The position numbers and the translations under genes were made by a program. A stretch of 31,834 bases of DNA from JAQICB01 sp046482735 (GTDB taxonomy: Bacteria; Bacteroidota; Bacteroidia; Bacteroidales; UBA1715), in NCBI GenBank assembly GCA_046482735.1, contig JAWOEL010000009.1, positions 1-31,834 of the forward strand, read 5' to 3'. Below are positions 25,370 to 31,834 of the stretch, piece by piece. How positions within the stretch are numbered: position 1 is the first letter of the stretch; each line of letters starts with the position of its first letter. The notes below the pieces were generated by a model. That model was not told where the DNA came from and did not search any database. It was given only the letters and a program-made list of their open reading frames with translations.

Positions 25370-26107
25370 TTATTTAACCCAATCATAACCTTTTTCTTCC
25401 AATTCATAGGCTAATGATTTATCTCCTGATTTTACAATTTTCCCATCATGCAAAATGTGCACAAAATCGGGTACAATATAGTCTAACAAACGCTGATAAT
25501 GAGTAATAACAATGTATGCATTATCTGGTTTCCGCAAGGTATTTACCCCTTCCGCAACTATTCGCAAAGCATCAATATCAAGTCCGGAATCAGTTTCATC
25601 CAAAATTGCCAGTTTTGGTTCTAACATAGCCATTTGGAAAATATCGTTTTTCTTTTTTTCACCTCCGGAAAAACCCTCATTTACCGCTCTTCCGGCCAAT
25701 GATTGAGACAATCCGACTAATTTTTGTTTTTCTTTCATCATTTTAAGAAATTCAGCAGGAGCAGGAACATCTTTACCCTGATAATTATATTTTGCTTCTA
25801 TAGCCGATTTAATAAAATTAGTCATACTCACACCGGGTATTTCTACCGGATATTGAAATGCCAGGAATAATCCTTCCCATGCTCGTTCTTCCGGCGATAA
25901 ATCCAGTAAGTTGCTTCCATCAAAAGTAACCTCTCCCTTAGTTACCTGAAAAATATCTCGTCCGGCAAGTACATTAGAAAGGGTACTTTTGCCAGAACCA
26001 TTTGGTCCCATAATTGCATGAATTTCTCCGGGTTTTACCGATAAATTCACTCCTTTTAAAATTTCGTTACCTTCAACACTTGCATGTAAATTTTGTATGT
26101 TTAGCAT
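25370..26107 (-). CDS. sufC: Fe-S cluster assembly ATPase SufC
   Basis: This 245-residue ABC-type ATPase energises the SufBCD scaffold. Motifs: Walker A GPNGSGKST (34-42), Q-loop FLAFQYPVEIPGVSM (81-95), the SufC-typical signature GFSGGEKKKND (145-155) in place of LSGGQ, Walker B LAILDETDSGLD (167-178) and the H-loop VITHYQRLLDYI. The start follows the HEAT-like gene by 11 nt, and sufD follows after 32 nt, so the run is one transcript. No membrane partner is expected; SufC is soluble. Confidence 0.97.
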   Translation of the reverse strand: MLNIQNLHASVEGNEILKGVNLSVKPGEIHAIMGPNGSGKSTLSNVLAGRDIFQVTKGEVTFDGSNLLDLSPEERAWEGLFLAFQYPVEIPGVSMTNFIKSAIEAKYNYQGKDVPAPAEFLKMMKEKQKLVGLSQSLAGRAVNEGFSGGEKKKNDIFQMAMLEPKLAILDETDSGLDIDALRIVAEGVNTLRKPDNAYIVITHYQRLLDYIVPDFVHILHDGKIVKSGDKSLAYELEEKGYDWVK

Positions 26108-26118
26108 AATAGTAATCT

Positions 26119-26670
26119 TTAAAGTATATGTTTTTCTTGCATAAGTCTTAGTTTAGCAAGAAGTTTTTTTATTTTTCTCGCACCACTTCGGGTCATATAT
26201 GGTTCTATATCATGTAATACTGCAACAAATTCAGGAATTAATTCCGGTTCACTCTTTACCACTTTTTCAAGTATATTCATAGCATGGCATTTTACTCCGG
26301 TAGGCATTGTCATATCAGACAACACTGCAAAACACACATGAACTAATGCACCAATATTATAGTGCTTATGTATAGGTATATAAGAAAACCATCTCAATAT
26401 TTCTCGTAAATGTCCGGTGTGTTTAAATTCTGTATTATATAAAAAATTTATTGCTGCATTCACATACGCATCAATAGAATTACTACGCATTAAATAATGC
26501 GAAATAATCCAACTTGAATATCTGGCCTGCGGTTGTTGGTCAGATAATGCGACAGACACAACAAGGTCAATACTATACTCACCAGACTCAACTGCACTAA
26601 GTATCGTGTGCATATCAAAACCTCTATGAGACAACGCTGAATAATATGTCTGTTGTTTTTCCTGCATCAT
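26119..26670 (-). CDS. HEAT-like helical-repeat protein inside the suf operon
   Basis: The ATG at 26670 (a second one is at 26667) gives 183 residues and lies 10 nt after the sufB stop; a reading from 26712 would overlap sufB by 32 nt and is less likely. The protein is all-helical by eye, with short repeated helix pairs: DLVVSVALSDQQPQARYSSW then IISHYLMRSN, LVHVCFAVLSDMTMPTGVKC then HAMNILEKVVKSEPELIPEF, and a basic end RSGARKIKKLLAKLRLMQ. This layout (W-x-x-xH helix, VKCHAMNIL helix, SGARKIKKLL tail) recalls the small HEAT-like proteins that are widespread and uncharacterised in Bacteroidetes. No catalytic motif is visible. Its position between sufB and sufC suggests a scaffold or adaptor role in Fe-S assembly, which is inference only. 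Confidence 0.8.
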   Translation of the reverse strand: MMQEKQQTYYSALSHRGFDMHTILSAVESGEYSIDLVVSVALSDQQPQARYSSWIISHYLMRSNSIDAYVNAAINFLYNTEFKHTGHLREILRWFSYIPIHKHYNIGALVHVCFAVLSDMTMPTGVKCHAMNILEKVVKSEPELIPEFVAVLHDIEPYMTRSGARKIKKLLAKLRLMQEKHIL

Positions 26671-26680
26671 GTAAAAAAAA

Positions 26681-28135
26681 TTATCCAACACTCCCTTCCA
26701 TAGAAATAGCAATTAATTTATGAGCTTCTATAGCAAATTCCATAGGTAATTTATTGAGCACATCTTTAGCAAACCCATTTACAATAAGTCCCACAGCATC
26801 TTCCGTTGAAATACCACGTTGGTTACAATAAAAAATTTGTTCATCCGCAATTTTAGATGTTGTAGCTTCATGCTCCACAGTTGCAGAATTGTTATGTACA
26901 TCAATATACGGAAATGTATGAGCACCGCATTTTGAGCCTATTAATAAAGAATCACACTGTGAAAAGTTTCGAGCATTATCAGCTGTTTGTGCCATACGCA
27001 CAAGTCCTCTATAAGAATTATTGCTGTTTCCTAAAGAAATACCTTTTGAAACGATAGTACTTTTTGTATTCTTTCCAATATGAATCATTTTAGTACCGGT
27101 ATCTGCCTGCTGAAAATTATTAGTTACCGCCACCGAATAAAATTCAGAAACAGAATTGTCTCCCTTTAATATAGTACTCGGATATTTCCATGTGAGTGCA
27201 GAACCTGTTTCTACTTGTGCCCATGATATTTTAGAATGATGACCTTTGCATAATCCACGTTTAGTAACAAAATTATAAATCCCGCCCTTTCCGTCTTTAT
27301 CGCCGGGGTACCAATTCTGAACCGTCGAATATTTAACCTCAGCATTATTTAAAGCTACAATTTCAACAACCGCAGCATGTAACTGATTTTCGTCACGCAT
27401 AGGTGCAGTACACCCTTCCAAATAACTCACATAGGAATCATCTTCGGCTATAATAAGTGTACGTTCAAATTGTCCGGTATTTATTGCATTTATTCTAAAA
27501 TACGTAGACAACTCCATAGGACACCGAACTCCTTTGGGAATATATACAAACGAACCATCACTAAACACCGCCGAATTTAAAGATGCATAATAATTATCGG
27601 TATATGGTACTACCGAACCTAAATACTTTTGTACTAACTCAGGATAATCGCGTGCTGCTTCACTAAAAGAACAAAACAATATTCCTTTTTCTTCGAGCTG
27701 ACCGCGAAATTGAGTATGCACTGACACACTATCCATAACAGCATCTACAGCAACACCTGCGAGAATTTTTTGCTCCTCTAACGGAATTCCTAATTTTTCA
27801 AATGTTGATAAAATTTCAGGATCTACCTCATCTAAACTATCATATTTTGGTTTATCACTTGGCTGTGCATAATAACTTATTGACTGGAAATCGGGTTTGT
27901 TGAATGAAATATGTGCCCATTCGGGATGTTTCATTGTTTGCCAATAACGATATGCTTTGAGACGCCATTCTAACAAAAATTCAGGCTCTTCTTTTATTGC
28001 AGAAATTTTTCTAATTACCTCCTCATTCAATCCCGGAGGAAAAACATCCGATTGAATATCAGAAGAAAAGCCATATTTATATTCATTCTTTTCTAAATCG
28101 TCAATTATATGTTGGTCTTTTGATGTATCTGCCAT
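26681..28135 (-). CDS. sufB: Fe-S cluster assembly scaffold SufB
   Basis: This 484-residue core scaffold subunit accepts sulfur from SufS/E and holds the nascent cluster with SufC and SufD. Markers: LLEWRLKAYRYWQTM (54-68), KGVRCPMELSTYFRIN, LIIAEDDSYVSYLEGCTAP, AVVEIVALNNAEVKYSTVQNW, and GSKCGAHTFPYI, where Cys403 and Glu432 are spaced exactly like Cys405 and Glu434 of E. coli SufB. The length is usual. It follows ftsE by 49 nt and is followed by the HEAT-like gene after 10 nt. Confidence 0.97.
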   Translation of the reverse strand: MADTSKDQHIIDDLEKNEYKYGFSSDIQSDVFPPGLNEEVIRKISAIKEEPEFLLEWRLKAYRYWQTMKHPEWAHISFNKPDFQSISYYAQPSDKPKYDSLDEVDPEILSTFEKLGIPLEEQKILAGVAVDAVMDSVSVHTQFRGQLEEKGILFCSFSEAARDYPELVQKYLGSVVPYTDNYYASLNSAVFSDGSFVYIPKGVRCPMELSTYFRINAINTGQFERTLIIAEDDSYVSYLEGCTAPMRDENQLHAAVVEIVALNNAEVKYSTVQNWYPGDKDGKGGIYNFVTKRGLCKGHHSKISWAQVETGSALTWKYPSTILKGDNSVSEFYSVAVTNNFQQADTGTKMIHIGKNTKSTIVSKGISLGNSNNSYRGLVRMAQTADNARNFSQCDSLLIGSKCGAHTFPYIDVHNNSATVEHEATTSKIADEQIFYCNQRGISTEDAVGLIVNGFAKDVLNKLPMEFAIEAHKLIAISMEGSVG

Positions 28136-28184
28136 GTTGTTTTTTTCTAGTTAGTCAATCAAGAACAAAATTCTTTACAAAAAA

Positions 28185-28901
28185 TTATTCTGCTCTAGAT
28201 GTATGGTCTATTTCCTGTTTTTCGTCAACTTGTTCTGTAACAGTACCATTTTCGCATCGCAATACTTTTGCAGGATATCGTTGTAACATTTGATAATTAT
28301 GTGTTACCAAAAACACCGCACACCCACTCTTTGAAATGGTATGCAATAAGTTAAAAATTTCATTTGAACTTTCTGGATCAAGATTCCCTGTTGGCTCATC
28401 AGCAAGAATAATTTCAGGATTATTTAACAATGCTCGTGCTATAACAACTCGCTGCTGCTCTCCACCCGATAACTGATGGGGCATAGAAAACTGTTTATCC
28501 ATTAAGTCAACTTGCGACAACACATCGTCGATGCGAGTTTGCATTACTTTTTTCTTTTTCCAGCCGGTAGCTTTTAACACAAAAAATAAATTTTCTGCTA
28601 CAGTTCTGTCCTGTAATAACTGAAAATCCTGAAACACTATAGCAACTTTACGCCGCAAATACGGAATCTCCGAACGGCGAATATGCTTTAAATCATATCC
28701 TGCAATTAAACAATCACCTTCGACCGGAGGAATCTCTGCATACATAGTTTTGAGTAAACTGGATTTTCCTGAAGCTGTTTTTCCTATTAGATACACCAAT
28801 TCTTCGGATTTCAGCGAGAATGAAACATCCTGCAATATAATATCCTTAGAACTATAACCTATAGATGCATGCTGAAAGTTTATTCGTTGTTCTGTTGACA
28901 T
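28185..28901 (-). CDS. ftsE: FtsE-like cell-division ABC ATPase
   Basis: The 238-residue ABC ATPase has Walker A GKTASGKSS (40-48), Q-loop VFQDFQLL (89-96), the FtsE/LolD-type signature LSGGEQQRV (144-152), Walker B IILADEPTGNLDP (164-176) and the switch THNYQM. FVxQDFxLLxDRTVxEN plus RRxEIPYLRRK is the pattern of FtsE, which with FtsX controls periplasmic peptidoglycan hydrolases at the septum. ftsX is not adjacent, as is common in Bacteroidetes. LolD-like exporters share the motifs, so a small doubt remains. It is the first gene of the ftsE-suf run, with a TAnnTTTG box 23 nt upstream. Confidence 0.87.
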   Translation of the reverse strand: MSTEQRINFQHASIGYSSKDIILQDVSFSLKSEELVYLIGKTASGKSSLLKTMYAEIPPVEGDCLIAGYDLKHIRRSEIPYLRRKVAIVFQDFQLLQDRTVAENLFFVLKATGWKKKKVMQTRIDDVLSQVDLMDKQFSMPHQLSGGEQQRVVIARALLNNPEIILADEPTGNLDPESSNEIFNLLHTISKSGCAVFLVTHNYQMLQRYPAKVLRCENGTVTEQVDEKQEIDHTSRAE

Positions 28902-28923
28902 AATATACTATTATTATTTATTA

Positions 28924-28931
28924 CAAAGATA
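28924..28931 (-). promoter_or_regulatory. -7 box of ftsE (and possibly the suf run)
   Basis: The minus strand reads TATCTTTG, a perfect TAnnTTTG, 23 nt from the ftsE start. No equally good box is present in the 49 nt between ftsE and sufB, so the suf genes may depend on this promoter. Confidence 0.5.
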
Positions 28932-29250
28932 TTATTTTACCTATAAATACTCGTATATGATTACTATAAAATATTGGTAATTATTGAAAGATGTTACTTT
29001 AATTATGCTAATATTCATTTCATATATACCTAAATCAATTAACATATCCTGAACAAGCGTAACAACATTGTTATCATTACATAACTGATTTTTTTGTATT
29101 ATTCAGCAAATTACAATTCATAATAAAAAATATGCATACGCATAACCTAAAAACACTTTTTTCTCTTAGCAAAAAAAATAGAAATTTTTGGTTAAAAAAC
29201 TATAAAAAATGACCGAGAGGTCGTGCTATAATGCTGGTTTTCAGGCATAA

Positions 29251-29271
29251 TTTAAAATATCGTATTTTAAA
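29251..29271. promoter_or_regulatory. AT-rich palindrome, possible operator
   Basis: TTTAAAATA-TCG-TATTTTAAA is a perfect 9-bp inverted repeat with a 3-nt centre, ending 37 nt upstream of the -7 box of the deacetylase/xylanase pair. The position suits an activator or repressor site for substrate control. No regulator gene is in the window. Confidence 0.4.
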
Positions 29272-29308
29272 CAATATCCCCCCCCTTAAAATAGGCTTTT
29301 TTTTTACG

Positions 29309-29316
29309 TAACTTTG
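29309..29316 (+). promoter_or_regulatory. -7 box of the deacetylase-xylanase operon
   Basis: TAACTTTG, a perfect TAnnTTTG, lies 22 nt before the deacetylase ATG. A run of nine T (29297-29305) falls inside the -33/-7 spacer, and a run of eight C (29278-29285) lies near the expected -33 position. Confidence 0.55.
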
Positions 29317-29337
29317 AACTAATAAAATAAAAATAGT

Positions 29338-30591
29338 ATGCTTAAATATATTGTACATATAATTTTATTTACATTTTCAAGTCAGATTATATATTCTCAA
29401 ATTCCTTCGGATTATACTATAGGTACATGGTATAAATTCAAGGATGCAGCAGTTTCTTATACATTTGATGACTTAACCGATAATCAATTACCGGTAGCAA
29501 TGCCTATTTTTGACCAATACAATTTTCCAATGACCTTTAATGTTGTAATAAACTGGACTTCATCATGGTCTTCATTAGCTGATGCAGCAGCAAACGGACA
29601 CGAAATTGCAAGTCATACTGTTTCTCATGCAACATTAAGCAACATATCTATTAATGAGCAAATCACGGAACTCGAAAATTCTCAGAACACAATAAACTCA
29701 AACATTCCCGGTAATCAATGTGTTACAATTGCATACCCGAATTGTAATAGTGGCGATCAAAACACTATTTCTCAATATTATATAGCAGGACGTACCTGTA
29801 GTGGACAAATTAATTCTGCTTCTCCTTCTAATATGTACACAATCAGTTCTATTATATGTGGATCTGAAAGTCAAAACACTTCTGCAAATAATCTCAATAA
29901 TCATGTTCAATCAGCACTAAATTCTAATGGTTGGAGTGTCTTTTTGTTTCATGGTATAGATGGAGACGGCGGATACTCATCATTTCAATCATCAGAACTA
30001 CAATCTCACCTATCATATATGGATACACATTATGATAATTATTGGATTGGCACATTTGCATCGGTTGCACAATACATTCAGGAACGAAACTCTGCAAGTA
30101 TTTCAGAATCAACAATTTCATCAGATTCATTATCAGTAACCATTTCAGATAATGTGTCAAATTCTCTATATAATGTTCCATTATCTATTCGTAAAGAAAT
30201 TCCTCAAGAATGGGAAGATGCACAAGTGTATCATAATGAAAACCAAATATCAAGCAACACGATTACAATTAATAATACACGATATATTGAATTTGAAGCT
30301 GTTCCCGATGACGGCACCATATATATTGCAAACACAGCACAATCTGCCGAGCCTCCAACTCCTCCACAAACAGTTGTTTTACATGAAGGATGGAACATTA
30401 TTGGCTGTCCATATGGAAACACCAATATAGAAAATGCTTTGAATGATATATGGAATTATGTAATTGAAATAAAAACATTTAATGAATTTTATGAAACATC
30501 AAATACATCTGATTTAAACACATTACAAGAAGTTACATATGGACAAGGATATATTATAAAAGTTTCACAAGACTGTGAATTTAATTGGTAA
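29338..30591 (+). CDS. Secreted NodB/CE4 polysaccharide deacetylase (probable acetyl-xylan esterase)
   Basis: The 417-residue protein begins with a signal peptide ending at about residue 20 (IIYSQ). The CE4 domain (about 35-250) shows motif 1 TFDD (42-45), motif 2 HTVSH (93-97) supplying the two metal His, motif 3 as AYPNC (132-136) and the late FHG (204-206) near the catalytic His. A beta-rich domain (about 255-335) follows, then a PPTPP linker (339-343) and a C-terminal module (346-417) starting VVLHEGWNIIGCPYG and ending QGYIIKVSQDCEFNW, resembling a terminal module seen in secreted Bacteroidetes carbohydrate enzymes. Pairing with a GH11 xylanase 22 nt downstream makes removal of acetyl groups from xylan the best guess; chitin or other N-acetyl substrates remain possible. 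Confidence 0.85.
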   Translation: MLKYIVHIILFTFSSQIIYSQIPSDYTIGTWYKFKDAAVSYTFDDLTDNQLPVAMPIFDQYNFPMTFNVVINWTSSWSSLADAAANGHEIASHTVSHATLSNISINEQITELENSQNTINSNIPGNQCVTIAYPNCNSGDQNTISQYYIAGRTCSGQINSASPSNMYTISSIICGSESQNTSANNLNNHVQSALNSNGWSVFLFHGIDGDGGYSSFQSSELQSHLSYMDTHYDNYWIGTFASVAQYIQERNSASISESTISSDSLSVTISDNVSNSLYNVPLSIRKEIPQEWEDAQVYHNENQISSNTITINNTRYIEFEAVPDDGTIYIANTAQSAEPPTPPQTVVLHEGWNIIGCPYGNTNIENALNDIWNYVIEIKTFNEFYETSNTSDLNTLQEVTYGQGYIIKVSQDCEFNW

Positions 30592-30613
30592 TTAACTTTA
30601 AATTAAAATAATT

Positions 30614-31834
30614 ATGAAAATAGCAAAATTCTCTCAACAATGCCTCAAAATATGCATCTTTGCATTATTCGCATCGCTTAGCCTTTATACCGCTACAGCA
30701 CAAGAAGTTGTAACATCAAACACACAAGGCACTCATGACGGATGGTTTTATTCATTTTGGACAGAAAACCCTGATGATGGAGCCTCAATGACCTTACATC
30801 CGGATGGTAGGTATACTACCACTTGGAACAACACACTCAACTTTACCGCAGGTAAAGGATGGGCTGTCGGAAGTCGTAACCGTGTTGTATGTTTTGAAGG
30901 ATCATACGATGGTGGTAGCAATGGATTCTTAGCTTTGTATGGCTGGACAGAAGACCCACTCATCGAATATTATATATGTGAAAAACACGGAGACTGGACT
31001 CCCCCCGGAAATACATCCGGTGTAGAAGAATATGGAGAGTATACCAGTGATGGTGGCACCTACAAAGTATATACAGGGTATAGGGAAAATAAACCCTCAA
31101 TTGTTGGAACAGCATCATTCCAGCAATATTGGAGTGTGCGTCAGGAACAACGTTCATCAGGTACCATAACATTTGAAAATCACGTAGAACAATGGGAAAG
31201 CATTGGCATGGATATGGGTACAACCTGGGACTATCAAATTATGGAATCTGAAGGATATAATAGTTCCGGTAGTTCCGATATTACGGTATGGGAATGCGAA
31301 ACGTCTGACATATCTGTTGAACTAACAGCACCAACAGCTGAAACCACTTTTGATGAACCAGCTACCATTACACTAACTGCAGATGCATCAACAACAAGTG
31401 GTTCTATTTCTAAAGTGGAATTTTACAATGGTTCAACAAAATTGGGCGAAGACAATTCTGCACCATATTCATATACATGGGAAGATGTAAGTGCCGGCAC
31501 CTATTCAGTAACTGCTCTTGCTATAGATAATTCAAATGAAACATTAGAATCTGCTGCAGTAGATGTTCGTGTTTTTGCACCGCAAACTCCATACGGCGGT
31601 TCTCCTCACCCTATTCCGGGAATTATTGAATTCGAAGAATTTGACGAAGGTGGTAACGGCAATGCATATTATGATACAAATGAAGGTAGTGAAGTCGAAA
31701 ATGGTCCTGATTTTAGAACAGACGAAGATGTGGATATAGAAAATTGTGAAGATACCGAAGGCGGATACAATCTTGGATATACAATGGCAGGTGAATGGCT
31801 TGAATATACCGTTGATGTTGAACAATCAGGTTCG
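30614..31834 (+). CDS. GH11 endo-1,4-beta-xylanase with Ig-like and CBM6 modules (3' truncated by window)
   Basis: An open frame of 407 codons runs from ATG 30614 to the window end. Residues 1-30 are a signal peptide (cleavage after TATAQ). The GH11 jelly roll spans about 40-228, with the catalytic nucleophile Glu118 in PLIEYYICE and the acid/base Glu213 in SEGYNSSG. An Ig-like Big_7-type domain follows (about 235-320: VEFYNGSTKLGED, YSYTWEDVSAGTYSVTA), then the start of a CBM6 (from about 327: PHPIPGIIEFEEFDEGGNG, NLGYTMAGEWLEYTV). It cleaves the xylan backbone outside the cell, with CBM6 binding xylan or cellulose. The C-terminus is not visible, so a further module or a sorting signal may follow. 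Confidence 0.93.
   Translation, partial: MKIAKFSQQCLKICIFALFASLSLYTATAQEVVTSNTQGTHDGWFYSFWTENPDDGASMTLHPDGRYTTTWNNTLNFTAGKGWAVGSRNRVVCFEGSYDGGSNGFLALYGWTEDPLIEYYICEKHGDWTPPGNTSGVEEYGEYTSDGGTYKVYTGYRENKPSIVGTASFQQYWSVRQEQRSSGTITFENHVEQWESIGMDMGTTWDYQIMESEGYNSSGSSDITVWECETSDISVELTAPTAETTFDEPATITLTADASTTSGSISKVEFYNGSTKLGEDNSAPYSYTWEDVSAGTYSVTALAIDNSNETLESAAVDVRVFAPQTPYGGSPHPIPGIIEFEEFDEGGNGNAYYDTNEGSEVENGPDFRTDEDVDIENCEDTEGGYNLGYTMAGEWLEYTVDVEQSGS

Larger units (their letters stand above)
28902..29337. other. Divergent intergenic region between ftsE and the xylan-degradation pair
   Basis: The 436-bp AT-rich spacer has the ftsE -7 box on its left side and, on its right, a palindrome (29251-29271), a C8 and a T9 tract (29278-29305) and the -7 box at 29309. 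A small 4-bp GACC-GAGA-GGTC hairpin sits at 29211-29222. Between about 28940 and 29200 I see no ORF or structure. Confidence 0.6.

Noticed and set aside
26671..26712. Longer HEAT-like protein overlapping sufB
   Set aside because: The extra 14 residues overlap the sufB end, and two ATGs at 26667-26670 follow the sufB stop at normal spacing.

Overview
The window reads as a chromosomal segment of an AT-rich Bacteroidetes (Bacteroidia-type) bacterium that degrades plant polysaccharides. The evidence is a fused LpxC-FabZ protein, the Bacteroidetes-specific alternative GlmU, a DUF6132-like small membrane protein, A-rich leaders with almost no Shine-Dalgarno sequences, and seven perfect TAnnTTTG (Bacteroidetes -7 type) boxes lying 21-37 nt upstream of start codons. 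The genus cannot be fixed from the sequence alone.

Layout. 1-4336: the tail of an unrecognised gene and a strong hairpin terminator, a secreted MORN-repeat protein (-), a RecQ helicase without HRDC domain (+), a SIMPL/DUF541 periplasmic protein (-) and a GNAT acetyltransferase (-). 4503-11637: a co-directional envelope block, lpxC/fabZ - lpxA - apbE - deoxynucleoside kinase - Wzz-type co-polymerase - O-antigen ligase/polymerase - comB, with overlapping or near-abutting junctions at most steps. 11611-15324 (-): Lon protease, overlapping comB tail to tail, and the alternative GlmU. 15443-18449 (+): dapL, threonylcarbamoyl-AMP synthase, a hotdog thioesterase and a [4Fe-4S] APS-reductase-type cysH, tightly packed.

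18450-19750 is a 1.3-kb gene-free mosaic of repeats: degenerate dispersed GTCAT-type elements, a perfect 39-bp direct repeat, low-complexity tandem pieces, several hairpins and a triple 23-24-bp-spaced motif resembling a lone end of an IS21-family element. It is visibly more GC-rich than the genes around it. It is followed by a 7TMR-DISM/SpoIIE-phosphatase sensor (+) that abuts, stop to stop, a small DUF6132-like membrane protein (-).

22127-28901 (-): ftsE - sufB - HEAT-like protein - sufC - sufD - dxs. Fe-S cluster assembly is thus next to the first enzyme of the MEP isoprenoid pathway, whose late enzymes IspG and IspH are Fe-S proteins, and an uncharacterised helical-repeat protein sits between sufB and sufC. 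dxs has its own -7 box and apparently starts at TTG.

28902-31834 (+): a regulatory region with an AT-rich palindrome and C8 and T9 tracts, then a xylan-degradation pair: a secreted NodB/CE4 deacetylase (probable acetyl-xylan esterase) ending in a recurrent C-terminal module of unknown function, and a GH11 xylanase with Ig-like and CBM6 modules that runs off the window. No tRNA, rRNA, CRISPR array or complete mobile element was seen.
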